DNA of 64,000 nt from Ulota crispa (GCA_963920765.1 OY987243.1:4216001-4280000); one strand, 5' to 3'. Positions 1 to 12,142 are shown, numbered from the stretch's first letter. Made by a program: numbers and translations. Notes: generated by a model from the sequence alone, not told the origin.

Positions 1-1013
1 GTTGAATTTTGGTATGCTTGGTTGGGATTAGGGGCAAGAATGAGATGTAAAAAATGCAAGATCAAAGAAGCCCAATTGACCTCAATTCCAAAACATGACA
101 TGACATGGCCTGTGAGTGGAAAAACACATGGCGACAAAGTTTATTTGAGGGTACTGTACACTTAGAGGTTGGGCCAATTTGTTGTGTAAAAGGCCTAAAA
201 TATTCATTTGTGATTGGACCAAAGGCTAAAATTTGCCTTGGTCTTTTTACACGAAGAAGCCAAGCCAATTTTGTGTAAGGAATGTTTGTGTAAAGATCTC
301 AATTCCAATTTCTAGCGTCAATTAAGGTGCTATTCAAAAAAAAATTGTGTGGTTTGCATTGTTCATATAGCAATACTAGTATTAGGGTTGTTAATCTTGG
401 GTTTAACTATGAATTGACAAAGTGTTTGCAATTTTTTTTACCAAAGTTTTGTATTTATAATGAGCATAGGGTATATGTAAATAGTTTCTCAAAAAAAATT
501 GAATGAAATGTAGGGTACACAAAATGACCATCATTTAGAAATTTAAGTAAATATAGCCCTACATAAATTACAAAAATTTACCTACATAACCTATGTTTTA
601 TAAGGGCTTGAACGTAGGGTACCCACAAACATCCTATAGAGTGCACCCCATGAGTGCTTGATGAAAAGAGCTTTATGGGAAATATGGGATAATGTGGTGG
701 GCAAAGACCTACGCGTCAGCTTATTTCTTTCACAATGCTCTCTTCATCAAACATTATTCAACGTAAACCACTACAAGAATGTCTGGATGAACTTGTGAGT
801 TCTTGGATGAACTTGTGAATTTGTGGATGAAACATTTGCAGCAAGATGCTCCCAAAATCTTGATTTTGCAAATAATATGCCGAAAAATAAAGGCAACTAA
901 AATGGTGGAAGAGGCAAAATTGATATGACTATTAGCACTATGCTCAATATTTGAGGATGTTTTTATCTTTTCAAAATATAGGAGTAGTTTTTATTTCTTT
1001 CATAAACGATTTT
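1..1013. other. Unassigned AT-rich DNA with a small direct repeat
   Basis: No gene or named element is seen. At about 781-830 the phrase TGGATGAACTTGTGA recurs two to three times at 19-20 base spacing, a small degenerate tandem repeat. A weak inverted pair TGTGTAAAAGGCC / GGTCTTTTTACAC lies near 186-252. The open frames here are short and have no recognisable domain. Confidence 0.5.
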
Positions 1014-1961
1014 ATAACCCCTAAAAGACCAAGGGTATTCTTTGAGAAAAAATCTCAAAAACTGCCAACTTTTAGTGCATTGCTCAAAGATGGAAGCAAA
1101 AACTTTTTTCTATATTCAACTTCACAAAAGTGTGTTAAACAAATAAATCAATGTGTACAAAAAGTTTCAGCCAATTTGACCGTAAGAATTGTTAGATTAT
1201 AATGTTTGAAAAGAGAAAAACAATTGTTTTTCATTCCTGCAACACAAGGTCAGCAAACTTCAAGCCCTCTTGGAGTAAAATTTTTGTTTTACATAAAAAT
1301 GAGGTTTTTGGCCATTGATAAGTATATGATGTTAGGTTCACTCATGCAAAAAAAAATAGAAGCAAATTTAGAATCAAGCTTATTTTAAATCATTTTGCAA
1401 TGCAAAGAGGTTAAGTGAATTGGCAATACACTAGTCATTTTTTCATGATTTCTTGTGCAATGAGGAAGTTTTTTGTTTGAAATCCAAACAATAAAAAGTC
1501 ATAGACAAACATGTCAAATATGTGAAAAAGAATTCAAGAGCTTCAAATTAATAAATTGCAAGATAATAGGGCTTAAAGTTAGAAGTTTCTTTTTTCTTCT
1601 TGAAATTGCCCGGGCATAGTTAACAAAGTTTGACTCTTGTTAGCATGTGATTTGAGAGTTCTTTTTTTTTGATAATTATATACCATATTTTATTGGTTAC
1701 ATATATGTCAAATTTCTCAAAAGTTGATGAGAGTTTTAGTATAAGATTCTCCAAAGATGCCCAAGTTGCCCAAATTCTTTTGGGCATCATAACATTTGAA
1801 TTAGACATTTAATTGGGGAAAAAGTTACAATTCCACTTGGGGGATACATATTTACACCTAGTGTAACAAATTTGAGAACATCCAATCAAAATTTACTTCA
1901 TAAGACCCTACCTGAATTCTCAAGTATTTGTTCAACGAACAATTGGTCCTTTAGGGGTTAA
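1014..1961 (+). mobile_element. TTAA element, subfamily S4
   Basis: The left end reads ATAA-CCCCTAAAAGACCAAGG and the right end GGTCCTTTAGGGG-TTAA (TTAA at 1958-1961), so one base of the left target copy has changed. The interior matches the copies at 19759 (reversed), 39782 and 44624, including the 'caaagatgcccaa...ttgggca' stretch near 1752-1790. It has no coding capacity beyond short chance frames. It is non-autonomous by appearance. Confidence 0.8.
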
Positions 1962-2039
1962 TGAATAATGTTTTCTTTATCTCATTTATTTTACATCAAC
2001 AATGAATAATTCAGTTCATTGGGAAAGTCCTACGTCCTA

Positions 2040-2351
2040 AAGTAGGAGGCTCAAAAACCATCCTGGCTCTAAAACGGCTCACTCTTTGAAATGTACTCTT
2101 TCTGTACATACTTTTTCCATAGATTTCCAAAATGTACAAATAAAGTACATTTGAAGAGGTGAGCGGTTTTAGAGCCCTATGCCACTTCAGCTTCAAATTT
2201 TCATAATTAATTCCACAAAACTCCAAAAAAATATGAAACAACTTCAGTTACATGCCAATTCTTCTTGTCTTTCAAGGAAAATTTACTGAAAATTATTTCA
2301 AGAAGTTCCACCCGCCCAGCCCTTAGAAGGTCGGTTTATGAGCCTCCTACA
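2040..2351. mobile_element. AGGTAGGAG-type element
   Basis: The ends are AGTAGGAGGCTC and GAGCCTCCTAC. The interior carries the marker pairs AAATGTACTC...GTACAT and GTACATTTGAAGAGGTGA, which also occur in copies at 11139, 27425, 30116 and 55976. The left flank keeps the expected TA (2038-2039), while the right flank is altered. About 310 bp, non-coding. Confidence 0.7.
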
Positions 2352-2905
2352 CGACGCTTGTCATACTGGAATAGCACTGCATGTATGAAAATGGGGGGGG
2401 GGGGGGTGGGTGGGGTGTTAACTGAATTTTTCAAATCTTGTGGTCAAGAGCAAGACTTAGAAAAAATGAAAACCTAAGCTAAGAGGCAAATTTCAGTATG
2501 TGTTCTTGCATAAAATATCCAATTTCTTTTTTTGATGTTTCATTGCGTCCCTATTCAATTCAATCAGTTTGAGAAATCATAATGTCTAATCTATAGTTAA
2601 TCTTTGGCTCAATCGCTAATTCATAGAAAATTATGACATTGTCTCTCGCATAGTCTACATTATATAATTCAACGTTGGATTTACTATTGTTGAAAATATA
2701 TTGATATGATGAATTGGGATACAACACTAGTGAACTTTATACCTTTTTAAAAAGGAGGTTCACTACCAGGCTGGTGTTGTTTCAATCTTCCAATTTAATC
2801 AGCTACAGCCAATATTGAGATAACATTGAATTTTTCAAATGCTAGAAGCAATATAATTTTTACATCAACTTCCAGATGTTGAGACCTTTTTAGGGCCCTC
2901 AAGGT
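2352..2905. other. Unassigned, with G homopolymer and small hairpin
   Basis: A 14-base G run followed by GGGTGGGG lies at about 2393-2416. At about 2712-2798 an imperfect hairpin pairs AATTGGGATACAACACTAGTG with GCTGGTGTTGTTTCAATCTTCC over a short AT centre. No gene is recognised. Confidence 0.5.
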
Positions 2906-3558
2906 TTAACCCCTAAATGCCCAAGGTCTTTTTGAACTTCTTGGCATTTTCAGGAAAGTGAACAATCAATCAACCTTTTCATAAATTTCATCAAGTTTTT
3001 TTAAACTATAACCGTACACATTTAAACTTGACATGTTAGGGATTACATGGAAAAAGAAAACACAACAATATCACTTATAGTTTGGAAGATTATAACGTTT
3101 GAACATAAGGGTGTTAAAACTGCAAAAGTGACTTGAAGTTTTCTAATCCTCATTTTGCATGTCAAATCTAAAAAGTTGGTCATCAAAAAGATATGAGGTT
3201 TAAGGTCATTACATGTTTAACCTCAACCAATTTACGGCTTTCAAAATCTACTCTTATATTTTTTTTAAATGGATTTCTAATGCAAATTTGTCTCCAACCT
3301 CTACTGTATTTGAGGCTCATTTTCAAAATCTTCCAACACTAAAAAACTCAAGATTGCAGTGGACACCCTTGTACAAAATACTGAATAGAAAAATCATGAA
3401 CATTTGTTTTCAAAATCAGATTTTTGATGTTGAAAATTGACTTCAAAACAAACTTGTGTTCAAAAGAAAATACCAAAATTAATGATTTGATAAGATTTTA
3501 TTCGTCTTTGAAGTTTTGCAAACACCCAAATTGGGTGCCTCGGGCATTTAGGGGTTAA
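2906..3558. mobile_element. TTAA element, short divergent copy
   Basis: TTAA-CCCCTAAATGCCCAAGG at the left (TTAA 2906-2909) and GGGCATTTAGGGG-TTAA at the right (TTAA 3555-3558). The outer 17 bases are an almost perfect inverted repeat. The 653-bp interior does not clearly match S1-S8, so it is a separate subfamily. No coding potential. Confidence 0.8.
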
Positions 3559-4439
3559 AAACCGTGGACAACCAAAGAAGTAGGTTATATTACCATACCA
3601 AAAAAACCAATGCTGAGTCTAAAATAGAGTCCCGATTCAAGTTGGTCTTAGTAAAACAAATAAATAAAGCCAAATCCTTAATTTTAATCCCTCATCAACA
3701 AACTCTATGGCCTTCATGTTGAAAAATTGTTTGAACAATACAATTTGGCTTTTTCACTTACATAAAGTCTGAATTTTAAACCTTCACCGTCTGGAGTGTG
3801 GACCATATAGTTTCTATTTTGTTTTTTTGAATGTGGCCAAATAAGGAATATAATTTTACCAAGTGGGTACATGAACAAATTGTAAAAATAAACAATTTAC
3901 TGACCAAGGCCTGGTGTCCATTAACTGAGGCAGGGAGCTCTTGAAGTCTTGATACGAAAGTGTTACATAATCTTCTTGCAGTTCATCATAACTGTGTCCT
4001 GACAAGCTGGGTTTTCATGACTCCTGAAGGGCTGACTCCCATGTACGTTCCCCTAATTAGGGGCTTCAAGTCATGATTTTAAATATGGGGACTCAGGGGG
4101 GCAGTTCACACTGTGTTCAAAGTCCCCCTTGCAATCTCAAACTCTGATTGGGCTATGTCTCATGTATGGGTTCAATTAGGGTACGTTCAAACCAAGGGTG
4201 GGAGACATGAAAATTAGGAGCTTGAGTTTTGAAAAGTCGTTTGTGTGAAGGAGGCAACTAGTCTTCACTCTCGTCTAATGTGGCACGTGTCCGATGTGGG
4301 ACGTGTTGTTGTTGGTGGATTATATCTTGAACTCTTGAGGATTATAATTTGCTTCCATGGCATGATAATTTTCAAAATGTTTAGGTGTTGAAAGGGAACA
4401 ATGACAATAGTGATTTAAACCCCATGGAGAGGGTGGAAC
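3559..4439. other. Unassigned; possible element end near 4173
   Basis: No gene is seen. TTAGGGTACGTTCAAACCAAGG near 4176 resembles the GGGTATGTTCACAC-type terminus found at 7821, but I could not find a matching opposite end. The rest is mixed AT-rich sequence. Confidence 0.35.
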
Positions 4440-4552
4440 CCCATATTCGATCCACATGAAGTTGTCAGTTATATATGGAGTGTATCTGGACTTTGTGTTG
4501 GTCCAAATACACTCCATACATAACTGACCACTCCATATTGATCAAATATGGG
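4440..4552. repeat. Compact hairpin
   Basis: An inner stem pairs 4464-4491 (GTCAGTTATATATGGAGTG...) with 4500-4528 (...CACTCCATACATAACTGAC) around an 8-base loop. An outer pair CCCATATTCGATC / GATCAAATATGGG extends it to about 113 bp. It may be a very small fold-back element. Confidence 0.7.
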
Positions 4553-5875
4553 ATCGTGGGCTCTTTTTCTCTCATGCTCATCTCTTGAGAGTTATTTTTC
4601 CCCTTTTGTGTGAACTACCTCTCAATCGCAAGGGGAGGTACATTTGGGCTCATATGGATTGTATTTTAAGTTTAAGCCCACAAGGTCGGGGGACTCATGC
4701 TCTCATTGCCTTTAGTGTCAATTTTTGGATTGCTTCATTCTAGAAGTTGGGGCCGTCAAAACTTAGGGTCCATTGAACGAGTATTTTAGTACAATTGGCC
4801 TCTAAAGCATTGTTAAGAACAACCTCAAGCAATTTTTTTAAATGAAGATGTTACAGGATCTTTTCTCTTGTGCCTTAATGCCTTATAGCCAAAAATCATA
4901 GGCCACATGCCCACAACCACAAGCTTTGAAATTTTCAAAAGACATAATAAAGGAGGAGAACAAGTAAAATTTTAGGTTCCATATTACCTTGTTGACAATT
5001 TGGAAGAAATAATTAATAAGTATTCATAATGATTATGCCTCAAAAATATATGACAACAATTTGAACCATAAATTAGCCTCGCTTCTTTGGTGGACCCAAT
5101 TCTTGGGCCGTGGGATTGTGTGAGATCTTACCTTTTGAGGATTAAAATAATTTTCAATATTTGGGAATAGCAAGGAATGAAACTTGCTTGAGCTCCAAAA
5201 CAATCTCCAATTCTAATGTAGAGCAGTCCTACAAAATACACACGGAAGCAGGTTATCACTATGTTTTGGCACCAAGAAATTAAGACTTTTCCTAAAGAAT
5301 TGGGCATAGCAAATTCAAAAATCCAATTTCAAGCTAAGAGCCAAACAATTTGTTTGCATAAAATACTCAAACTCTTTTTAAAATATTTATATTTTCCTAT
5401 TACAACTCAACATAGTTAGGATGTGTGTCGGAGTGGGATTTAATGAGATGGTACATGAGACATAATGTGAACCACCCTTTGTGGCTTTATACTTCATCGC
5501 AAGTCTCAATGTGGTACCGCCTACATGACAAAAAGAAATTGAACAAATAGACACCAAAAAGATGAACCTTTCTCCAAGTGTTTGGTGTAACCAAACACAA
5601 ACCTAACTTTACAACCAGTTCCCAATTCCTTCTTTTTTGCATTATGTACTCAATCGATTTCTTAAAAACACCTTTTGCACCTTCAAAATGACATGGAGTT
5701 GAAGTGGGATTGTCCAAGGGTAAGGGATTTGTCTATGTTTTCATCCATATATGCACAATCATCCATAAATCAGCTATAAGTAGTAACTGTCATCCAAACA
5801 CTAGCAAACCTAACTTCTCTTTGAAAGGGGGTGGTTGGACAATTTCATCCAACTTCTTCACCCATCTGTTTCACG
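4553..5875. other. Unassigned AT-rich DNA
   Basis: About 1.3 kb with no gene and no element ends that I can pair. The phrase 'caaacctaactt' recurs near 5598 and 5807 but I cannot build a defined repeat from it. Confidence 0.4.
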
Positions 5876-6256
5876 TTAACCTCTAAACGTCGGGGTGGTC
5901 ATTGTGCCTGCCCTAGAACAGTGTTTTTGTGTGAATAGTGATTCTACAGTACTATCCACGTATTATAATATTATTTTTGAAAGTTCCAAAAGTCAATAGT
6001 GCTAACTGCCCTCACAAAAATTGTAACTAGAGCAACACGGAACCTTCAACCACGGTTGTCAATCTTCTCACAAACTAGAGTTTATAAAATGTGGGGGTAA
6101 TCCATCAATCTATTTTTGACATTTCATAATGGAGCACATCTCCATGACCACTTTTGAAAAACAAAAATGGTTGAAAAAAACTTTTTTTCCAACTGTGAAA
6201 GTGTTTTTTTCTCAGTGAGCGGATGGAAACCATCCGCTTTGGCGTTTAAGGGTTAG
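5876..6256. mobile_element. TTAA element, short degenerate copy
   Basis: Left TTAA-CCTCTAAACGTC (TTAA 5876-5879) and right GGCGTTTAAGGG-TTAG. Next to the right end a tight hairpin, GAGCGGATGG / CCATCCGCTTT, lies at about 6218-6240. About 380 bp. The ends vary from the main family, hence lower confidence. Confidence 0.55.
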
Positions 6257-7166
6257 GTAGCATGTGTCCTGAAGAGATAAAATTCTGGCAGAATTTAGTC
6301 CCAAACAATTCCCCCTACATCCTAGAATGCAGGCAAGTAATGGAAACCATAAATACTAAATCCATACACTTGTGCACAACCATCCAGAAAATATAAGCAA
6401 TAATTAATCAAACAGTGACTACCCTAATATTCATTTCAAGAGGGTTTGGCAAAATCATCCATTTTTTCACCCAATTCTTTGTTAGTGTTTACAAAGCCAG
6501 TGGTTCAAACGAGGGCCAGATTCTGACAAACTTTGTGGCTCACAAATGAGGACTCTTAGGCTGTCTTGGCTGAGAGTGAGGAATACCATAACTTAGCCTT
6601 CCATCCAGACTTGGTTATGGTTGTGTGCAACCTGGGGTCACATTTGTCAACATACACAAACAAACAGCCATGGATGGAGCTCCTCTCATACACGGGTCCT
6701 TGCTTCCATATCATTCCAAAAGTTTAATGTCCACCCTGGGTACATGGGTACGGTACTTGGTGAACTAGTACAGCTACTACAGTACTCGGAGAACGTTGAT
6801 GTTCCAAGCATGTTGGATAGTGGATACACATCCTGATGTTTTTTTTTTCTTTGCTGCCGGGTAGCGGGCACGTTCTTGTGCGAGCGCTCGGGCAGCGCCA
6901 CATTTTTGTGCCAGGGGACAAGTGGTCGGGTGAGTCGGGTCCGGTCTGGGGGCGAGCACTATGATTGAGCTGCAGCTGTGTCTTGGCAAGTTGGCATCAT
7001 CATGGCTTTCAGTGACACCAGTGCCTGCAGTTCCCTTCCGTTCGCTTTCGTTCCCGTACGTTCCCTCGTATGATGAAAATATGTCTTACTTCATCCCTTC
7101 CTTGATTACTTCCATCATGCAAGCATTCCTCATTTGGGATTTGATCTACAACGTAATTCTTTGGAA
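6257..7166. other. Unassigned, with a GC-rich patch
   Basis: The stretch at about 6850-6960 is clearly GC-richer than its surroundings (phrases such as GCGAGCGCTCGGGCAGCG). Overlapping open frames on both strands there reflect composition rather than a gene. No domain or splice pattern is convincing. Confidence 0.4.
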
Positions 7167-8263
7167 TTAACCCCTAAAGGCCCAAGTGGTCCCTCGGGGG
7201 GCAAGTGGGGTTTTGGGCATGTACCTATAGCTACATTACTTTGTGTGATTTTTTGAAATTTTTATGAAAGATGGGAAATTCAAAGATTGCATGGGCTTTT
7301 TTTTTTTTTTTTTTTTTTTTTCATTCCCATATTTATTAAAGAAGTTACGCATGAATATCTGAAAAACATGGCAAAATTGGACAACCCTTTTTTTTTTCTT
7401 TGCATTTAATAAAAATAAAAATCTGCAATTGGTTCTCTAGATTTTTATATATGTGGGAAGTTTTGAATCACTCTGTTTTGATTGATGAGGTGAAAGTTAT
7501 GAGAAGTTTTAGTTTGCCGGTAGGTATGGGACTCCCAAACCTCCATCCCTTTTGCCCCTTGTAAAATTTGGTGCTTTACTTTTCTAAGCTCTTTGTGTAT
7601 TTGTTTTTTGACTCTTTTTTTTCCCAAGTTGTAATAGACTAAGATTCCTTGGTTTTCACCATTTGGATCAAAGTAATTTGGGTTTCTGAATTTTACATAA
7701 ATCCTCCAATTTTGTCTAGTATATATGCAAATTTCATGGCCTTACAGCATTGCAAGATTTTACAAAGTATGATTCACACCTCCAATTCATTTGAAAATTC
7801 TCCAACACATACCTAACTTAGGGTATGTTCACACTTGGTGTTAGGAGGGATATTAGCAATATGAGTGCAATCTAAAAGTGCGTCCAAATACCTCTAATTT
7901 TTCTTTGCTAATACCCCTCTTAACACCAAGTGTGAACATACCTTTCGTCTTCTACATGGGAAAAAAAAACCTCAACTTTACGTAGAACAATTTTTTGATA
8001 TAGGAGGTATCAAAGGCTTTTGAAATTTTTGAACACCAAGGAAAAAACTTTGATTTTCACTTCAAATATCAATATCTCACTCCTCTACGTTTAGAATGAG
8101 CTGATTTTTTTCCCACAAGTACCTACTATAGTCTAGGACAAGATCATACAATTGGATTTCTGGAAAAATTTATTTCCTACCATTCTACTTATTCCCCACT
8201 CCAAAAGCGGCAGTTTTCAGTGACTTTCACAGAAAAAGAAGGGCTTGGGGCTTTAGGGGTTAA
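7167..8263 (+). mobile_element. TTAA element, subfamily S1 (with insertion)
   Basis: TTAA-CCCCTAAAGGCCCAAG at the left (TTAA 7167-7170) and GGGGCTTTAGGGG-TTAA at the right (TTAA 8260-8263). It is a close copy of 18318-19196 in the opposite orientation. A 60-residue open frame (7445-7627, minus) is identical in translation to one at 18735-18917, because the elements are copies and not because it is a gene. It has a poly-T run at about 7297-7320 and carries a smaller element at 7821-7942. Confidence 0.85.
7821..7942. mobile_element. 122-bp palindromic element with GGGTATGTTCACAC ends
   Basis: The arms GGTATGTTCACACTTGGTG and its reverse complement are perfect over about 22 bases. The insert is absent from sister S1 copies, which read straight through ('acctaacttggtcttctac' at about 37795). 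The left flank is TTA and the right flank TTT, so a 3-base TTA target is likely but not proven. Termini resemble those at 36075. Confidence 0.75.
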
Positions 8264-8442
8264 CGGCGTATTCAATGCACTTCAATTCTATTGAAAATAC
8301 TTGGAGTTCTTTCTCTCTTCAAATTGTCACCATTTTCATTGAACTAGGAACTCACTTGTTGTCGATTCAATTTGACACCAAATGATGTGCTTGAAAAATT
8401 GCATTTACTGGGGTGATTTTTGTGCATGATGTCTTGTGGGTA

Positions 8443-9377
8443 TTAACCCCTAAAGGGTATTTATTACGGTTTCAGTGAAACTCCAACAAAAACGCCATTT
8501 CTACTACAAGTACCAAATTTTAGAAAAAGAACATTTTAGTACACATGTAATTGTAAGATCTTGTACTACACTAGTATAAAAAGATGTAAATAAAAAATTC
8601 AAACTTTTTCACTATGTAGATTGTTAGATATTTGAGTTTAAATTGACAAAAAGCAATTTTTTGTCCCTGCAAAAATCCGGACAACTCTACTTCACAAGGT
8701 CATATTTGTATGAATTTTTTTCCAAAATGGTTGTAACTCCTTGGATTCATTCTTCAAGGCAAGTTGGGAACACACTTGAAATTTTTTAAATCATTTGGAA
8801 TTGTACAACACATGGGAAAAAAGTAGTAAGTAAAAAGAAATAGAAAATTATTTAAAACACTAAATTGCTAAGAATTTAATTATGTATATGCAAAATGCCA
8901 TTCCTGACGGTTGTAATGTTGCAATAAAAACTTCATATCCTTGGGTTTTGTTTTTTTCCAAAACACTGAAGATTGAGTAAAATAGAGGACTTCATAATTT
9001 AATTTAGAGTAAGAGAATCCATAACTACCCGCAAACAAAAACTCCTCATAATTTTCATCTAATTGATAAAAATGGATTGATTCAAAGCACTTAACATATG
9101 TAGATCTAGAGAACCAGTTTCAAAATTTTATTTCTGAAAAAAGTGACTTTTTAGAAGCTGCCCATGTTACCTAGAGTTCAAAGAAAAGTACATATCATGC
9201 AATAATTTTTGAACTAAGGAGTCAAAAGTTAAGAAAACTATAGGGCCTTAAAGCTACTCCTTAGACACATCATGTGTATAAAATTTCAAAGAAAAGAAAT
9301 GAAAACTCCATTTATAGTGAGTTGCTTGAAATTGCTACGTTGCCAAAAAAAATGCAATTTGATCCGTTAGGGATTAA
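8443..9377 (+). mobile_element. TTAA element, subfamily S2 (divergent)
   Basis: TTAA-CCCCTAAAGG at 8443-8456 and CGTTAGGGA-TTAA at the right (TTAA 9374-9377). The interior contains the S2 marks 'gtagtaagtaaaaagaaatagaaaat' (split across about 8824-8852) and the shared CCCGCAAACAAAAACTCCTC core near 9029. Right-hand half matches 25654 and 62314. Confidence 0.75.
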
Positions 9378-10057
9378 GCTTTATTGTGTACATAGGATAA
9401 TTATAGATTATGATAAATTGTGTATTTAAATTTTTACTCATAGAAAATTAGGCACTTCCCTTACGAATTGGGGTTTTTTCAGAACCTTTGTAACTCACGT
9501 TATAACAATAAAACACAACGTGTAGGGTCGACCCTCGTTTTTCCCCGCAAGGGGCTTTTTCATAGAAAATTAGGCACTGCAATAGTTTCAATTGCGGTGC
9601 AATAATAAATTTAGCTTGCACAACTTTTGGGAATGGAGGAGTTTTTTTAATTGTGCAAATAAAGAAATTCACATGCCATAGGTGAAATTAGTAGAAGGTG
9701 CTCTAAATTGTAATGAAGCAGGTGTTGTCTTCATCCAATTTTCAACTGAAATTTACATCCAACTATACATGCTTGCATTCAAGTACCATTTGATGTTTAC
9801 ACTAGTTATACTATTTCATCTAGATACCATCAAAGCTAGCGTGAGAGTAGATTTGTCCCAAAAAAATATCGTCGCAGAATACAAATAAAACTGAACAGTT
9901 TTTTTAATCTAAACGCAATGGTACTAGCCATTTATCTAAGGATAAGAAAACTTTACATAGCCATGGGTTGATCTCGTTATTCCATCCATTCCTCAGAAAT
10001 CAAAGCATGGTTTTGTAGTATTTTGCATATGGTTAAAGCAATCTACGCACATTCGCG
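9378..10057. other. Unassigned; short duplicated phrase
   Basis: TCATAGAAAATTAGGCAC occurs twice, near 9439 and 9569, about 130 bases apart. Between them is a small GC-rich patch with GGGTCGACCC. The short open frames have no recognisable product. Confidence 0.4.
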
Positions 10058-10186
10058 CACTACAAAAAAATCATGGTCAAATCTAGAAAAAGTTGACAAA
10101 GATTGTGACCTAATTTACAATATACTGTAGATTAGGTCACAATTTTTGTCAACTTCTTGTAAATTCAATCATAATTTTCTTGTATG
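10058..10186. mobile_element. CACTA-type hairpin element
   Basis: Starts CACTACAAAAAAATCATGG and ends ATAATTTTCTTGTATG. The inner arms AGTTGACAAAGATTGTGACC and its complement pair around a short centre. It is a close relative of 12012-12141. CACTAC ends are typical of CACTA/EnSpm-derived miniature elements; no transposase is present. Confidence 0.7.
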
Positions 10187-10499
10187 AATTTCTAAGGTGT
10201 AACTACACAATATTTTCAAAATGTTAAATCAAAGAACCCAATAATAATTAGAAGTCAAATTTTTAGAATTCAATCCATGTGTGTGATTGTTAAAAAAAAT
10301 GAAACATAAATTCTAACCTAAAATACAATCCAATTTTATTATTTTTTAAAGTCGCTCATTGCACAAATATGGAAGTCTTCTTTAACTTCTAATTGACCAA
10401 TTGAAATATTAGTTTGACCATAATATATAAGCAAAATCAAGCAGAAATAGTAAGTGCAAGATCAGTTCGCTCTTGTGAACCTTGATGTTTTCACTTTTA
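10187..10499. other. Unassigned AT-rich spacer
   Basis: About 310 bases with no gene, and no repeat ends that I can pair. Confidence 0.5.
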
Positions 10500-10564
10500 T
10501 TAACCCATAAGCGCTCAATCAACCTTTTTTTGTTTTCATTTCCCTTTTTTGCAGGCTGCCCAAC

Positions 10565-10610
10565 ATACATATTATATTATATTATATTATTAGTATATAT
10601 ATATATATAT
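10565..10610. repeat. TATTA / TA microsatellite
   Basis: Repeats of ATATT followed by alternating TA. This is the left part of a TA tract now split by the hairpin element at 10612-11019. Confidence 0.8.
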
Positions 10611-10611
10611 A

Positions 10612-11017
10612 GGGAATTACTACAACAACACCCAAAATTGCTAATGGGAAACCCCCTCTGAGCATGAAATTTGATAGTTTAGTGCTATTTTTGATTTACT
10701 AAGTGGCCCATCATTCATTCAATCACAACATTATCACCTTCATGAAAGAAAACATGACAAATACAAATTTTTGTTGAAATATTATTGCACCAATACTATG
10801 TTGTGATATGTTTTTGCTTTAAGTAACTCAAAAGTCTTTTATTTTTAGTTTGAAATTTAAGCACACTTTTTTTATTTATTATAACCTTCAAATGATAAAG
10901 TTGAAACACATCTTTTGATCCAAATAAAAAATTCTGCAAAATCAACATTAAAAATCACATTTTCATGCTCAAAGGGGGGGTGTCCCGTTAGCAATTTAGG
11001 GTGGCGCTGTAGTAGTT

Positions 11018-11019
<2 letters not shown>
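10612..11019. mobile_element. GGGAATT-type inverted-repeat element inside a TA tract
   Basis: The ends GGGAATTACTACAACAACAC and GTAGTAGTTCC are inverted. The similarity continues inward through 'attgctaatgggaaacccc' and its counterpart 'ggggggtgtcccgttagcaat'. Both flanks are TA microsatellite, so the element landed in, or seeded, a TA repeat. Related ends occur at 50558 and 59892. Confidence 0.75.

Positions 11020-11085
<66 letters not shown>
11020..11085. repeat. (TA)n microsatellite
   Basis: About 32 TA units. They give rise to open frames of repeating Tyr-Ile on both strands, which are artefacts. Confidence 0.95.
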
Positions 11086-11089
<4 letters not shown>

Positions 11090-11138
11090 TTCAAACATGA
11101 AAGCAAATCTCCTTTCCAACCCAATTTGAATCATGTTA

Positions 11139-11464
11139 AGGTAGGAGGTTCTAAATCAAAGCTTTAAGGGCTGAAACTAAAATTTGGGGAGGAGAACTTC
11201 TTGAAAGATTTTTTAGTAAGTTTCCCTAGAAAGACAAGAGGAATTGGCATCTAACCCAAAATGTTTCATATCTTTTGGAGCTTTGTGGACTTAGTTATGA
11301 AGTTTTGAAATGAAAAGGCCATAGGTGCTCTAAAGTGGTGCACCTCCTCAAATGTACATTCTTTGTACATTGTTGAAGATTTATGAAAAATAACATGTAC
11401 AAATTGAGTACATTTGAGGAAGTGCACCGTTTTAGAGCATGCACCTTTTTAGAACCTCCTACCT
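11139..11464. mobile_element. AGGTAGGAG-type element
   Basis: AGGTAGGAGGTTCT at the left and AGAACCTCCTACCT at the right, flanked by TA on both sides (11137-11138, 11465-11466). The uninterrupted S7 copy at 49227-49245 reads 'atcatgtcaattcaagtt', which matches the joined flanks with one TA-sized target. Interior contains the pair AAATGTACATT / GTACATTTGAGGA. Confidence 0.8.
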
Positions 11465-12011
11465 TAACCCAAGTTAAACTCCATCAAGGAGAGTTTTTCA
11501 AAGACAAATATTTCAATATTTGCTAGTGTTATGACATTAACCATTTTGGGAAACTAATGATGTTCTCTCCTTCAAAATAGCTCATTTTTTTATTTTAGAA
11601 TACTGTGTCTATTTCTAACCAATCATACCAAATTTTTAATTTTATGAATAAAATCTGCAATTTTGATGAATGTTAAATGATAAATGCTTCTAAATTCATT
11701 AAACAAGAGTATAGAAACTTTTTTGAATGTTTGATTGTACAAATAATTACACATCATGATTTTATGAAGAAAACTTCATCAAAGTTACAAAAGTATCATT
11801 TTATAACACATCTATATTTTGCCCTTACCCAAGGCCTCTCTAATTGATGTTTTCTAAAAATAGATGCACAAATTAACAAATTAACATCTAGCCATGTGCA
11901 CAAATTAAGCCTACTTTTACCTTACACAAAAATATTGCATGTGGCAAATCCCATATGGATACATAGATATGATGTAAAATTTGTGGCATAGTTGTAATAG
12001 TCATGGGATGA

Positions 12012-12141
12012 CACTACAAGAAAACCATGCTTGAATCTACAAAAAGTTAACAAAGATTGTGACTTTATTTACAATAGATTGTAGATCAAGTCACAATCTT
12101 TGTCAAATTTTTGTAGATTTGACCATGGTTTTCTTGTAGCG
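12012..12141. mobile_element. CACTA-type hairpin element
   Basis: Starts CACTACAAGAAAACCATGC and ends GACCATGGTTTTCTTGTAGCG. Inner arms AAAGATTGTGACTT and AAGTCACAATCTTTG. It is nested in the 8-bp-duplication element and abuts the transposase remnant. Confidence 0.8.
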
Positions 12142-12142
12142 C

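Noticed and set aside
2391-2416. G homopolymers at 2393, 27061 and 42361 as functional quadruplexes
   Set aside because: They are plain homopolymer runs of 14-15 G, more likely slippage products. Their length may also be unreliable in the assembly.
7160-7185. CCCTAAA / TTTAGGG motifs as telomere-type repeats
   Set aside because: They occur singly, always next to TTAA and in mirrored pairs that bound elements. They are element tips, not tandem telomeric arrays.
7445-7627. Identical 60-residue open frames at 7445-7627 and 18735-18917 as a conserved small protein
   Set aside because: They are the same interior stretch of two close S1 copies. Other S1 copies do not keep the frame, so the identity reflects copy age and not selection on a protein.
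10872-11100. Open frames with Tyr-Ile repeats
   Set aside because: Products of the (TA)n microsatellite read on both strands.
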